From NCBI GenBank assembly GCA_016169945.1, contig JADLSH010000212.1, positions 1,024,001 through 1,088,000 of the forward strand: a stretch of DNA of 64,000 nucleotides, written 5' to 3'. Within the stretch, counting starts at the first letter, position 1; each line of letters begins with the position of its first letter. The translations under genes were made by a program, and so were the position numbers. Source of the DNA: Trachythela sp. YZ-2020 (taxonomy: Eukaryota > Cnidaria > Anthozoa > Malacalcyonacea > Clavulariidae). Shown piece by piece: positions 57,401 to 63,886 of the stretch. The notes under the pieces are model-generated. The model ran no database searches, was not told the DNA's origin, and was given only the letters and a program-made list of their open reading frames with translations.

Positions 57401-60400
57401 ACAGGAGTAACACATATGGACACCTGCGCAGATCGAAGTAGCACCGAGAAGCCTAGATCATATATGGTAAAGACCCACCCTGGCACGGTATTGAGGCGCA
57501 CCAGAATCCATCTGAAACCTGACGAAGGTTCTGGACACAAAAGAAGTGTGCAAACGACAGTGTCGGATTCAGAACCCTCAAAAGTTCCAGCACGCCTCGT
57601 GTCAACACCAGTCCCGCCAAAGAAAGCACATAGACAAAATGTGACAGCTCCTGTAGGTTTTGACATTTCAGCTGTGCTTACTAGGAGTGGTCGTGTAGTA
57701 AGGCCTCCAAAGAGACTTATTTTATAGATGCAATAATAACATATAGTAACTAGTTTATAATGTTGACATTTTGTTAGTGACGAACAGTAAAGTCGTGGAA
57801 ACTTTGTAAAAGGGGAGATGTAAACATATTGTTACGAAAGCGCAAAATTTAGGTCTTTGAAACATGGATGAAGGCATGCATTTAATGTTATAGTTAGTCG
57901 AGTTTCAGGTGATAAATAAACTTTTTTATAATATATCTTTACAAAGTCAAAGTGAGAATCTAAAGCTTTCGTGAGCAGAGGATTTTTCTTCGCTAAAGCA
58001 TTTCATCGCTCGATGTACTGGCATTGAAAGCAGTTGGAGCTTACCCGGCGGTGAGAAAACGTTCGGCGATGGAGCTATAGCATTACCGTGGTGGAAAAAC
58101 AAGAAGTATATCAAAATTGATGGCGTCGAGGCTTATTCCAAAAAGAACAAACTTTGCTCGATAATATGCAAAGGCGAGTTTAGCGAGACTACCGAAGCGA
58201 CCGAAGCAACAAGTGTCCAAAATCATACACCATGTCCTCCTAATTACAGCGAAATATGTATGGATGTCGAGGATTAGAATAGGAAATGACTAGAAGGGCC
58301 ACTTGAGGCGGAACCTTTGAAGTTTTTGACGCTGCGCATGTCGCATTACGCATGTTGAAATTCATGAATGTGAGTAATGTCATTGTTCCTGATGTTCCAG
58401 CCGATGATACTAGCATAAAGTGTATTGTTGAGCAAGCAAAGTGTTCAATTAATACAGATGATATGAGAAACAATACGAATAACAATCTGATAATGATGTT
58501 CAAACGTGTGATAAACTCTGCAGTAATGTACTTCCTACCGTCAGTATAGAAAGTCGAAAGTTAAATCATCAACAATTCACCAGTGCGTATCAGCGAGAGA
58601 ATAGCAATGTTGATTAAGTTTTTGTAGTTGAGGACTTTGAAACACTCAGTAAAAATGCTAATACAATTTTGATCGAAGAACTCTACAAAACGCGCCAACT
58701 AAAGAAATTCATGTCAATGCTAGTCAAAGGAATGTTTCTATTGTACGCATAAACCAACCAAGGGATATCAATTCTAATACGCCTTTTCGAGGTTGGCGAC
58801 GCCATCTTGCCAAGTGGGGAAAATACATCATTGCATCGGCCCAATGGGGATATTTGTCCCTAGGCTCATGCTAATGTTGCCCTATTGTTGCCCTATTGTG
58901 TTTGCCCCACTTGGCAAGATGGCGTCGCGAACCCCGAAAAGGCGTATAGCGGACGCAAGATTAACAAAGACTGTAATGGAAAATATCTAAAACAAGAAGG
59001 CCATTATATGATTACTTCCCGCAACAATACGTCTAAAGACAAACGTGGATAACTACATCAGTGGTATAACTACCAACAACTTGATAAACGTATGAGACCG
59101 TCCGAAAGTATTAGAAAATCTTCCGGCAGATCGCTTTGTAAAGGTCCCCAGGATAGCCGTCAAAAATGTTTTCGGGGCAGACTCATTGCATACCGAACAG
59201 ACTGCTGGAACAATTACCTCGATCTTGTTCGTCAAATAACGCGAACATAAATGAGATTTAACCCGTTGCAGTAAGCAGTAATACATGTCATTCTATACCT
59301 CTTGTAATCTAACATCGTGTTGGCGGTTCATATACCAATCCTTATGAGAAAGCCTGTTGTGTCACTAATCGTCCTAACAGATCATACAGATGTAATCTAA
59401 TAGATATTCTCTCAACCGTTTCACATAATCCTTCAACAAAGAATATATATGAATTTCTCCCAAGTATTCTCCTTTCTAACGTAATGTCCCTGGTGCCAAA
59501 AATTGCCAAAGATCTGCCCTGACCTAATTTTTCTACCAGAGACGTGGATGAAAGAAATAATTGGTGATAATCAAATTATAATACCTAACTAGAAATACAT
59601 GCATGCAGAATCCCCTCGCCCATGCATTCCAACCACACAATTTACTGCCCCAAAATTATTGTAACATGAAGTACTAAGTCGATCACTGTAACCATGGTAA
59701 CACGCAACACTGTATATTTATTTTATTTTGTACAAAATGCATGGTAAAATATTGATAAGATAAGTGTTATATATAAAATATTAATAACTATAAAATTATC
59801 AATTGTCAAACTATATAAAGTAGGTATGTTATTATGTACTATTTTAGCTTTGATTTACTGCAAAATTTGATTTACTGAAGAAACCTTACTTGCTGACATG
59901 AATATGACCTCTCCACTGAATGTTTGTAGTAAGTTAAAATCGTTGAACCCCACAAAAGCACCCGGCACCGACGGTATAGATAACCTGATATTGACAGAAT
60001 ATGCGGAAATTCTATCTTCACCCATTTCCGAGCTTCTAAACTCGTCTTTTGTCGAACAGAAGTTACCATTGGAAGTGCGCAAATATAGCACCATTCTCGT
60101 TAGAGAAATCCATTACTGACATAAACAAGCATCTCAGACCGATTTCTCTCACCGAGTCGTTGTCTAAACTCGCTCAAGATTTTGTGGTTGAAAAGTATGT
60201 TGCTCCTGCCATCTTAAGTGATATTGATTCAGCTCAGTTTGGAGGTATACATCGTTCATCAGCAACACAAGCTCTCATCGGTATGATCCATAGATGGTAC
60301 CGGTGATGCAGTCGGGTGGTTCTTTTAGAATTTCGAAAGGCTTTCGACTTGATCAAACATCGGATATTGGCGGAAAAAGTATTTCATCTTTGTATTCCTC

Positions 60401-62924
60401 TTGCAGTAAAGAACTGGATTATTAACTTTTTGACAAATAGAGAACAGACGGTTAAACTTTCCAGGGATTGCCACTCAGAATATATTGCTACGCAGATATA
60501 ATGCTATCGCCTGTGTAATGTAATGTAATGTAAAGTAATATTAGTGTTAACTTGTAGCCAATCAGCGACAGCCTAGAGTAAAATGATTTATAGTAATTAT
60601 AAAGTTGCTCTTTGATCTCTATTTATAACTGGATTGATATTGAATATCTCAAGATGGCGGACTACAGAAGGGCGAGAATTGTAAACATGAGTGAATATTT
60701 TAATTTTACGCAGAAAATTATACATCAAACCAACGATAGTTTTCTTTTCTGTACTCTTTTGAGAATTGCAAAAGTCGAGGGAGTATTTTTAGTGAGCATT
60801 GGAAGTGTTTTCATAACATTTTAATTTAAACGGTGGAAATGAATAGGCCCTCAGCCCGCTATGCACAATTGTTTAGGAGCAATATTAAAGTTCATACACT
60901 AATAGACCTCTTGTATTAATTGACCCGTGGAAAAGAAGTTACAAATCTTTAATTACCTTATTTAAGGAATAGAAAACGAGTCTGCGTGCTTTGTGGGGTA
61001 ATAAAGCATTAGGGGAATGTTGGGAGAATACGAGAGGAGCGTGTAAAACACGAGGCGTAGCCGAGTGTTTTACACGCATCTCGAGTGTTCTCCCAACGTT
61101 CCCCGAGTGCTTTATCATACCATAAAGGCACAAGACGAGTTTTTCTATTTCTTTTAAGCACAGTAAACAATTTTGTGGTATATAAGCACAGCAAACAATT
61201 TTGTTCAAAGATCAATATTAATATTCTCCTAACATGTAATCTCTGACGTCACTCGCAAGCTTTTCAATGTTTTCACTGCTTGAAAACAACTACAAAAGCA
61301 CAAGAACTGTTGAAATATTTTCCAAAAGACAGATTGGTTTTTCGTTGTTCGGTTTCCTTTTGTCCTGGATTCCGTATAAAAGCGAAGGTTTTTGTCAACC
61401 TGCTTTGACGACATTGGCTATCAAGTTGGATTTTTCATCTTGAACCAAATATATCAGGCAATTTTTGTTTGAAGGTACTGTTTGTTGTGTTTTTTGTCAG
61501 GAAACTGTCAAGAAATCCATAAAGGTGTCGTATTTGTGTAGGTTTTTGTTGTTGCATCTTGACGGCTTAAAAACTAGCTATAGACATAGTGTTATCTAAA
61601 TCAAAGCCAAGAGTTTTTGTACCGGATAGCACAGATTTTCGCGTTTCTTGTCGCCGTTGAATACGAACTTTCAAGCAAAAAAGGATATTTCAAACTCAGA
61701 AACAGCTACGAATCTTTATTCGTCGTTTATGTTCCGTTGTAACTTGTTGGCTGGCTTTTTCCATCTCGTTTAGGTCTACTTTTTCTTGCTTTCTGATAGA
61801 CTTTGGATTTAAAACTATTATAATTTTGTTCATATTGTATTGACAATTCCGAGGAAAATTTAACCAGCCGGGACGAAAGGAGAAAAATCAAAACAGTGCT
61901 TTAATGCGTCATAAAGCACGCGCAATTAGCCAATCAAATTGCACGTTAGATACTACTTATAATATAATAAATTATGCAATTATGCAAATACGCATGAGCA
62001 GATACATGTACGCTTAGCGTACCTATTTTTAATATCATCTATCAAAGATGCAAATAACTCTTAGATTAATAAATAACGTATGTTTTCATGATATTCATAT
62101 TATAAGTAAATTTTAATAACAACAGTACATTCGTGAACAAATTTTAGCAACTTAGTTATTAAAACTTGTCAAGATTTGTTTGTGTAACATAGGTCTTAAC
62201 AACTTAATTAGTGTATCTATATTTTCTGATATATATCTTGTAAAACTCACGCAATTCAGTTTTCTATTCTAAGGCTGCAAAGTGGTGTTCTTAATAAATG
62301 ATCAAATGATCAAATGATAAATACAAACTTTGCCAATATGTTCTGATTAACAAGCATGATTTGAAATAATTAACAAAAAATACTGTATTAAATTATATTA
62401 TTGCAAGAACGAAAAAGGAAGTAAAAAATTAACCAAATTATGTTCATTTTTGGCACTGAGTAACATTTTTACATTGCAGTATTTCTCACTAGAATTGAAT
62501 TGCTCAAGCACAATCAGAAATAAGATGTCTATTTGAAACAAAATCAGTAGTTCTTATTTTGTTCTCATTATAAGACTTGCTCCCAGCCTTAATCTCCCTT
62601 ACCTTTCACCATCAATGAAAAATAGAGAGACTAAGGCTGGGAGCATTCACGGATTCCGGAATGTAAATATTTTCGTGTCTTCTTTAATAGATGAATTTCT
62701 TTCTTCATATAGATTCAGGTCGAAAGAACCTCATTACTCTTCCAAATGGAGTACGTCTGGAATTTGGTGAGGTCATCGCCCTCGCAGGAGACTTCTATGG
62801 CATACCAGATGCTCCCATTGCGGATCCTTTGTTAGGCTCCGATCAGGTTGATTACGGCGCTCCTCAGAGGTTCAAGGATGCTTACTACACATTGGCTGTC
62901 ACACCTTATGAAGGAAAATACAAG
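32885..62924 (+). CDS. Gene C: diverged paralogue with expanded EH-motif region, 5 exons seen, continues past window
   Basis: The exons are 32885-32917, 38050-38452, 39335-39460, 46520-46597 and 62719-62924. The start exon is phase 0. The next three all end in phase 1, and exons 3 and 4 are symmetric 1-1 exons, so any of them can be included or skipped without breaking frame. The joint into the core exon again gives a Gly codon. The core exon is about 80% like genes A and B in the visible 68 residues. The exons with the metal ligands would lie beyond 64000. The last intron seen is 16 kb and the one before it 7 kb, both loaded with mobile elements. Whether the gene is expressed across them cannot be judged from sequence. 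Confidence 0.68.
33192..34498. mobile_element. Pogo/Tigger-like DNA element, interrupted
   Basis: Left end CAGTAGAACCCCGCTTTCTC after a TA. The right end, read inverted, begins TATAGAACCGCGCTATGTC. Repeated GTTCGAGATA and TTCGAGTTAA motifs line both sides. The interior is taken up by a CR1-like fragment. No pogo transposase remains. Confidence 0.5.
33424..34120 (-). pseudogene. 5'-truncated CR1/L2-like non-LTR retrotransposon, reverse transcriptase C-terminus
   Basis: Minus frames 34117-33920 and 33960-33649 read as the thumb and C-terminal part of a non-LTR reverse transcriptase: KKVGGRMYILRVCKYYGLP, then RSRILRPRRHNFELP and RYKNAFINRCLFNFI. They are offset by a frameshift near 33950. The 3' end is an (ATT)n tail at 33424-33460, as in CR1/L2-type elements. 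Only the last few hundred bases of the element arrived. Confidence 0.8.
34499..35009. other. Gene C intron 1, nothing recognised
   Basis: AT-rich, no supported feature. Confidence 0.4.
35010..35170. repeat. Foldback repeat with CCATGTTGGATGAATTT arms
   Basis: GCCATGTTGGATGAATTTG at 35052 is mirrored by AAATTTCATCCAACATGGC ending 35114. Outer arms GGTGTGCAAG and GATTGCACACC extend the symmetry. Confidence 0.6.
35171..36363. other. Gene C intron 1, nothing recognised
   Basis: No convincing frame. A polypurine/AT mix with a few short repeats of TTCAAAAC near 35870-35925. Confidence 0.4.
36364..36420. repeat. Hairpin with CAACCTACAGATAACTGA arms
   Basis: CAACCTACAGATAACTGA is mirrored by TCAGTTATGTGTAGGTTG. 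The left arm also occurs at 6972 and 23070 in the duplicated units, next to the same GTACGTACTG / CAGTACGTA motif and poly-T, so this is a dispersed MITE family. Confidence 0.6.
36992..37062. repeat. Degenerate telomere-like (TTAGGG)n tract
   Basis: About ten imperfect units (GGTTAGGGT, GGATTAAGA, TTAGGGTTAAGAC and so on), in the opposite orientation to 1289-1326. Confidence 0.65.
37615..37960 (+). pseudogene. Penelope-like retroelement, 3' fragment (GIY-YIG end)
   Basis: Plus frame 37615-37809 ends in LLLFKQSLAIQRLKPNLKHG and then EELIIFN and stop. This resembles the C-terminus of the GIY-YIG endonuclease of Penelope-like elements (KEALLIQ-x2-KP-x-LN pattern). The following GATGATGAC-TACAATCTAGTCGAAGCG is also typical of their 3' region. 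The catalytic GIY-YIG part is missing. Confidence 0.6.
38050..38452 (+). CDS. Gene C exon 2 (expanded EH-motif exon)
   Basis: Acceptor CTTTTTAG, donor AAG/GTGACA; 134 codons plus one base. It opens GYVFNSFEHNKIND, aligned with GYRFDSFGHKKINH of genes A and B. It then repeats an F-x-[ST]-x-EH-x2-IG unit: FNTDEHKGIGDSV, FTSGEHTTIGGSV, FTSPEHG, FTFAEHG, FTSPEHVIIGQGI. The exon ends in an acidic stretch and ENLATGKDYVDAMNKG. Role unknown; possibly an extra metal-binding or structural arm. Confidence 0.75.
38453..39334. other. Gene C intron 2
   Basis: No feature recognised. Confidence 0.4.
39335..39460 (+). CDS. Gene C exon 3 (additional EH-motif exon)
   Basis: Acceptor CATATAG, donor AAG/GTGACA, 126 nt, phases 1-1. 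It encodes ARFNPPEHVRFGHDIELPNS, a further copy of the EH unit, then a basic tail. The donor region (AAAGGTGACA) is nearly the same as that of exon 2, which points to exon duplication. Confidence 0.62.
40058..40103. repeat. Transposon left terminal inverted repeat
   Basis: 46 bp, beginning GGGACCTGTCATTATTTATG and containing GGCCGGGGTGGGGCCCGAAG; exact inverse of 45869-45914. Confidence 0.95.
40364..41509 (-). CDS. Transposon-borne SAM-domain protein, two exons, one frameshift
   Basis: Exon 1 runs from ATG at 41509 to a donor at about 41240. It begins MATSNIEEFLNSVNLSEYLD and continues after a one-base deletion near 41438 with DDLELLQSLTDEEQQDMF and VGLSVKPGHLLKFKKAL, a sterile alpha motif domain. 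Exon 2 runs from about 41047 to the stop at 40364. It encodes a helical region (AYAGKQSRFQAYLDGQRRFR) and a basic C-terminal tail rich in K/R, probably nuclear-localising. The exact splice phase is unresolved because of the frameshift. It starts 100 bp from the transposase start, divergently. SAM domains usually mediate protein self-association; a role in transposition is inference. Confidence 0.65.
41510..41610. promoter_or_regulatory. Likely bidirectional promoter inside the transposon
   Basis: Only 101 bp separate the start codons of the divergent SAM and transposase genes. The interval is GC-richer than its surroundings (GCGTCGCGGTCCGCGGAAGC). No TATA box is seen. Confidence 0.45.
41611..45597 (+). 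CDS. Putative DDE transposase with C-terminal SAP domain, spliced, frameshifted
   Basis: The exons are 41611-41662, 41780-42468, 42551-42739 and 42802 onward to 45597, with GT/AG introns of 62 to 117 bp. The start is MALGIVMADSGDVYSNS. Candidate catalytic residues are D of SIDDKAYLRPG (43543), D of LTDAGPGVGISNF (44297) and E of SGQGEAERTNSAIGD (44429). A coiled basic stretch precedes the first D. A SAP DNA-binding motif (LKNLKVAELDKYLHENKLKK) lies near 45254-45315, followed by an acidic tail. A 4 bp tandem duplication (GTACGTAC, 43568-43575) shifts the frame right after the first D, and another shift lies near 45000-45030. The family resembles uncharacterised proteins I recall from cnidarians and fish. 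The triad is my assignment. Confidence 0.68.
45869..45914. repeat. Transposon right terminal inverted repeat
   Basis: Exact inverse of 40058-40103, followed by TAA. Confidence 0.95.
45918..46519. other. Gene C intron 3 right part
   Basis: No feature recognised. Confidence 0.4.
46520..46597 (+). CDS. Gene C exon 4 (candidate linker exon)
   Basis: Acceptor CTAGCAG, donor GAAG/GTATGT, 78 nt, phases 1-1. In the phase set by exon 3 it reads REHHENLETGRDSVEGK and ends in KNKEG. That resembles the end of exon 2 (GENLATGKDYVDAMNKG), supporting origin by exon duplication. It contains no EH-IG motif beyond EHH. Confidence 0.5.
46901..46999. repeat. Hairpin with GAATATCGGTGAATA arms
   Basis: CTGAATATCGGTGAATAGAAACC is mirrored by GGTTTTTATTCACCGATATTCA, with outer CGATTATTTGCC and GGCGAATAATT arms. 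Palindromic MITE of the type seen repeatedly here. Confidence 0.6.
47160..49240 (-). pseudogene. CR1/L2-like non-LTR retrotransposon, reverse transcriptase, decayed
   Basis: Reading from right to left, 49067-48480 gives the RT fingers (LSKLPTNRASGPDKLPNWVL, KKDLRPISL). 48399-48142 gives the palm entry (FDYRKAFDFIDHSILIQKL). 48184-47462 gives LGPWLFILLINDL, the catalytic YIDD box in WKYIDDSTVSE, and the thumb. 47529-47344 gives the C-terminus in another frame. At least three frame breaks and a short gap near 48400-48480 disable it. The endonuclease part is missing or reduced to a scrap near 49100-49240. 3' untranslated sequence runs to about 47160. Confidence 0.85.
49097..49230. repeat. Local tandem rearrangement
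   Basis: TAGTTCCTTCAGTAATATAC plus CTTTTCGCCTCAGGCTCAGT occurs at 49097 and 49193. GTAGGCTTCGCATT and CAGTAGGCT are repeated between them. It lies exactly between the CR1-like 5' break and the old Gypsy LTR, suggesting repair slippage at an insertion. Confidence 0.7.
49251..49362 (+). repeat. Old Gypsy element, 5' LTR (112 bp)
   Basis: It begins TGTAAACATATTG and pairs with 57819-57930 over the same 112 bp. I count about 17 differences, roughly 85% identity, so the insertion is old. Confidence 0.85.
49363..49379 (+). other. Old Gypsy element, primer binding site
   Basis: TGGTGTCAGGAGTGGAG directly follows the 5' LTR. TGG-initial, and like the complement of a tRNA-Leu 3' end used by many Gypsy elements. 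Confidence 0.65.
50056..50060. repeat. 5 bp target-site duplication, left (AATGC)
   Basis: AATGC, repeated at 55470-55474. Removing the younger element with one copy closes the RT frame of the old element. Confidence 0.95.
50061..50362 (+). repeat. Young Gypsy element, 5' LTR (302 bp)
   Basis: It starts TGAAGAGTTTACACG and ends GTCATTTCTTCA; the outer six bases TGAAGA/TCTTCA are inverted. By eye it is identical to 55168-55469. The probable transcript start is near 50303 (see primer site). Confidence 0.96.
50362..50372 (+). other. Young Gypsy element, probable self-priming site
   Basis: ATGAAAGAGTC at the LTR/internal border is the exact complement of GACTCTTTCAT at 50303-50313 inside the LTR. 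No TGG-initial tRNA primer site is present. This matches the Tf1/sushi-type self-priming layout, in which the 5' end of the RNA folds back onto the primer site. Confidence 0.55.
50373..55122 (+). pseudogene. Young Ty3/Gypsy element, Gag-Pol with frame breaks
   Basis: Translation probably starts at ATG 50373, 11 bp past the LTR. Gag covers roughly 50373-51500 and has CPDCKHTF followed by CIDCYRARRRKK, a Cys4 finger in place of a CCHC knuckle. Protease: AVADTGAQ near 51604. RT: WCHRMVVTRKHDGSPRRTVD near 52340, catalytic box CVDDTIHYD near 52685 (C in place of the usual Y). RNase H near 53130-53500. Integrase: HAAHQGASTMEQR...CADCN finger, LSSDGGPEF and SNGRAEVAVKTAKRLL. Frame changes near 52435, 52620-52665, 54040 and 54560 break Pol, even though the LTRs look identical. 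The element is much GC-richer than its surroundings. Confidence 0.88.
55160..55167 (+). other. Young Gypsy element, polypurine tract
   Basis: GGGGGGGA immediately before the 3' LTR, the expected plus-strand primer. Confidence 0.8.
55168..55469 (+). repeat. Young Gypsy element, 3' LTR (302 bp)
   Basis: Same sequence and length as 50061-50362; followed by the AATGC target duplication at 55470-55474. Confidence 0.96.
55551..55751. repeat. Tandem duplication of about 100 bp within the old RT
   Basis: TTTACCACACCATGGGGAAA at 55553 recurs as TTTACTACACCATGGGGATA at 55652, and the following CAGACTCCCTTTGGTCTTAC recurs as CAGATTCCCTTTGGTCTTAC. The copies have diverged, so the duplication is not recent. 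Confidence 0.8.
57819..57930 (+). repeat. Old Gypsy element, 3' LTR (112 bp)
   Basis: It begins TGTAAACATATTG after the purine tract AAAAGGGGAGA (57808-57818). Partner of 49251-49362. Confidence 0.85.
57940..58560 (+). pseudogene. Non-LTR element ORF1-like remnant
   Basis: 57980-58200 reads CTGIESSWSLPGGEKTFGDG then ALPWWKNKKYIKIDGVEAYS and a Lys-rich segment. A second piece follows at 58352-58549. The first looks like a nucleic-acid-binding ORF1 product of cnidarian CR1-like elements, by memory only. It lies upstream of RT pieces on the same strand, so they may be one element. Confidence 0.4.
58777..58947. mobile_element. MITE, 171 bp, ATACGCCTTTTCG termini
   Basis: ATACGCCTTTTCGAGGTTGG and the following CGACGCCATCTTGCCAAGTG are mirrored at 58905-58947. 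The outer 43 bp are almost perfectly inverted. Nested in the non-LTR remnant. Confidence 0.8.
58948..59581. other. Decayed element sequence
   Basis: No usable frame. It lies between the ORF1-like and RT parts of the non-LTR remnant and probably derives from it. Confidence 0.35.
59582..59880. repeat. Interspersed repeat X, copy 5 (partial)
   Basis: AGAAATACATGCATGCAGAA and the following CCATGGTAACACGCAA match 8957-9130. It stops where the RT remnant begins. Confidence 0.65.
59898..60501 (+). pseudogene. CR1/L2-like reverse transcriptase fragment, decayed
   Basis: 59898-60119 reads KSLNPTKAPGTDGIDNLIL and continues in another frame with LRPISLTESLSKLAQDFVVE. 60316-60501 reads FRKAFDLIKHRILAEKVF and then NFLTNREQTVKLS. 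The catalytic YxDD half is missing. It is related to, but clearly diverged from, 47160-49240. Confidence 0.75.
60502..60963. other. Gene C intron 4, nothing firm
   Basis: 60490-60560 resembles 10120-10200. A 70-codon plus frame at 60612 has no recognisable content. Confidence 0.4.
60964..61155. mobile_element. Foldback MITE with GAATAGAAAAC termini
   Basis: The outer arms GGAATAGAAAACGAGTCTGC and AGACGAGTTTTTCTATTTC enclose inner arms GGGAATGTTGGGAGAATACG and its inverse, and a core GAGCGTGTAAAACACGAGGC. Same family as 13052-13242. Confidence 0.65.
61156..61996. other. Gene C intron 4, nothing recognised
   Basis: No feature supported, apart from ATTAGCCAATCAAATTGCACG near 61925, which resembles the ends of the foldback elements. 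Confidence 0.35.
61997..62023. repeat. Conserved palindrome GTACGCTTAGCGTAC, third copy
   Basis: AGCAGATACATGTACGCTTA and the following GCGTACC are identical to 13834-13860 and the unit B copy, while the flanks differ. Confidence 0.5.
62578..62645. repeat. Short hairpin upstream of the gene C core exon
   Basis: TGCTCCCAGCCTTAATCTCC is mirrored by GAGAGACTAAGGCTGGGAGCA, ending 62645, 73 bp before the exon acceptor. Confidence 0.7.
62719..62924 (+). CDS. Gene C exon 5 (start of the core domain)
   Basis: Acceptor GATTCAG, donor AAG/GTTTGA. It encodes GRKNLITLPNGVRLEFGEVI, then AGDFYGIPDAPIADP and TPYEGKYK. One codon longer than in genes A and B at its start. The next exon, starting EQLDK-like, is not found before the window ends. 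Confidence 0.85.
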
Positions 62925-63497
62925 GTTTGAGTCGAGTCACATTGAAATTTAGTGAAGTTAGCATGTGCCAATTACCTTATTGAATTAGAACTAGTCCACT
63001 ACTTGAATTACAAGGGACACAAGTCAAACTTTCTCTCATGAAACGCTTACTAGGGCGCTTCTGGTTGCCGCAACATGATTAACATCTGATCAAAAAGCAC
63101 ACGCTAAAGTGGAAGGTTTAATATTTGATGGCAGAGGCAGGTCGTGACACCTGGAGCAAACCAACCACAAGTCTACTTACATGAGCTTGAAGCACATCTA
63201 CTTGTCCTTCCAAGTAATACCCTAGCCTCTACCTGCAATGGTGCGCTCAATTTAGGCCTAAAGCCCGCCGCACACTAGTGCAAGTTGTACGCACAGATGT
63301 CATTCGTGACCAATTATGTGCGACGAAAATCCTAGTGTGCGGGGAAAATATACAGGATTTTTGTCACTCGTGTCGTGAACAACAAATATCAAACGTGTTT
63401 GATATTTTCTGTCATTCGTGACAAAAATTCCTCGCAGCAAAGAATGTATGTTTAGCATTATATATAGTGGTTTATTGCAATTGCATTCAGCGAGCTA
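62925..63497. other. Gene C intron 5 (part) with a foldback at 63264-63344
   Basis: CCCGCCGCACACTAG and CCTAGTGTGCGGGG form the arms of a small foldback; GTCATTCGTGAC-type motifs repeat to 63425. Confidence 0.5.
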
Positions 63498-63575
63498 GTC
63501 GGTGGCGTAGTGGTTTAGGGCGTGCGCTGGCTACAGTTTCTTAGAGCGGCTGTTCAAGCCCGGTCAATCCCGGCC
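63498..63575 (+). ncRNA. tRNA-like SINE head (Pol III A and B boxes)
   Basis: TGGCGTAGTGG at 63503-63513 fits the A box and GTTCAAGCCC at 63552-63561 fits the B box, about 48 bp apart. The stretch GTCGGTGGCGTAG to CAATCCCGGCC can be drawn as a tRNA-like fold only poorly, so a tRNA-derived SINE is more likely than a functional tRNA. The poly-T just after it would end a Pol III transcript. Confidence 0.5.
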
Positions 63576-63658
63576 AAAACTTTTTTCTCACTTAAATTAT
63601 TTTTTCTTTCAAATAATTTTTTCCGACTTGTTTTAACCCCAAAATTCCTTTTCAGACA

Positions 63659-63690
63659 TTTCTGGTTAGGGTTAGGTTAAGGGTTGAAGG
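63659..63690. repeat. Short telomere-like (TTAGGG)n tract
   Basis: GGTTAGGGTTAGGTTAAGGG, about four imperfect units. Confidence 0.5.
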
Positions 63691-63886
63691 TGGGAAAGGT
63701 TTATTTTATAAGTATTTGACTTAACTATAGTCAGGCAAATGCCCGCCGCAATGGACCATTCCCCTATTAAACTAACTTTGGAACTAGGAAATTGTATCAG
63801 TACAGCTGGAAAGAGCATCCTAAGTTTAGTAAAATTGCAAAGTTTGGTTGCGAAATGTTGTAAAATGTGGAAAATATAGCCCTGTG

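Larger units (their letters stand above)
49635..57727 (+). pseudogene. Old Gypsy element coding remnants (Gag and Pol), split by the younger element
   Basis: 49635-49840 gives a Gag piece (KKYWDHFEAFVKPQSNEMMA). It then runs after an internal deletion, with no protease, into the start of RT up to 50055. The frame resumes at 55475 with ILDARNGYWQVPIDEENN and a degenerate ADDTF catalytic box near 55790. RNase H follows (ERELLAAGWGFEKF, ETDHKPLE), then the integrase zinc-binding and core pieces (SDNAPQYRSKELTTF) and a C-terminus ending TRSGRVVRPPKRLIL at 57727. Many stops and frameshifts. It resembles the K02A2.6/Mag-like Gypsy group, from memory. Confidence 0.82.
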
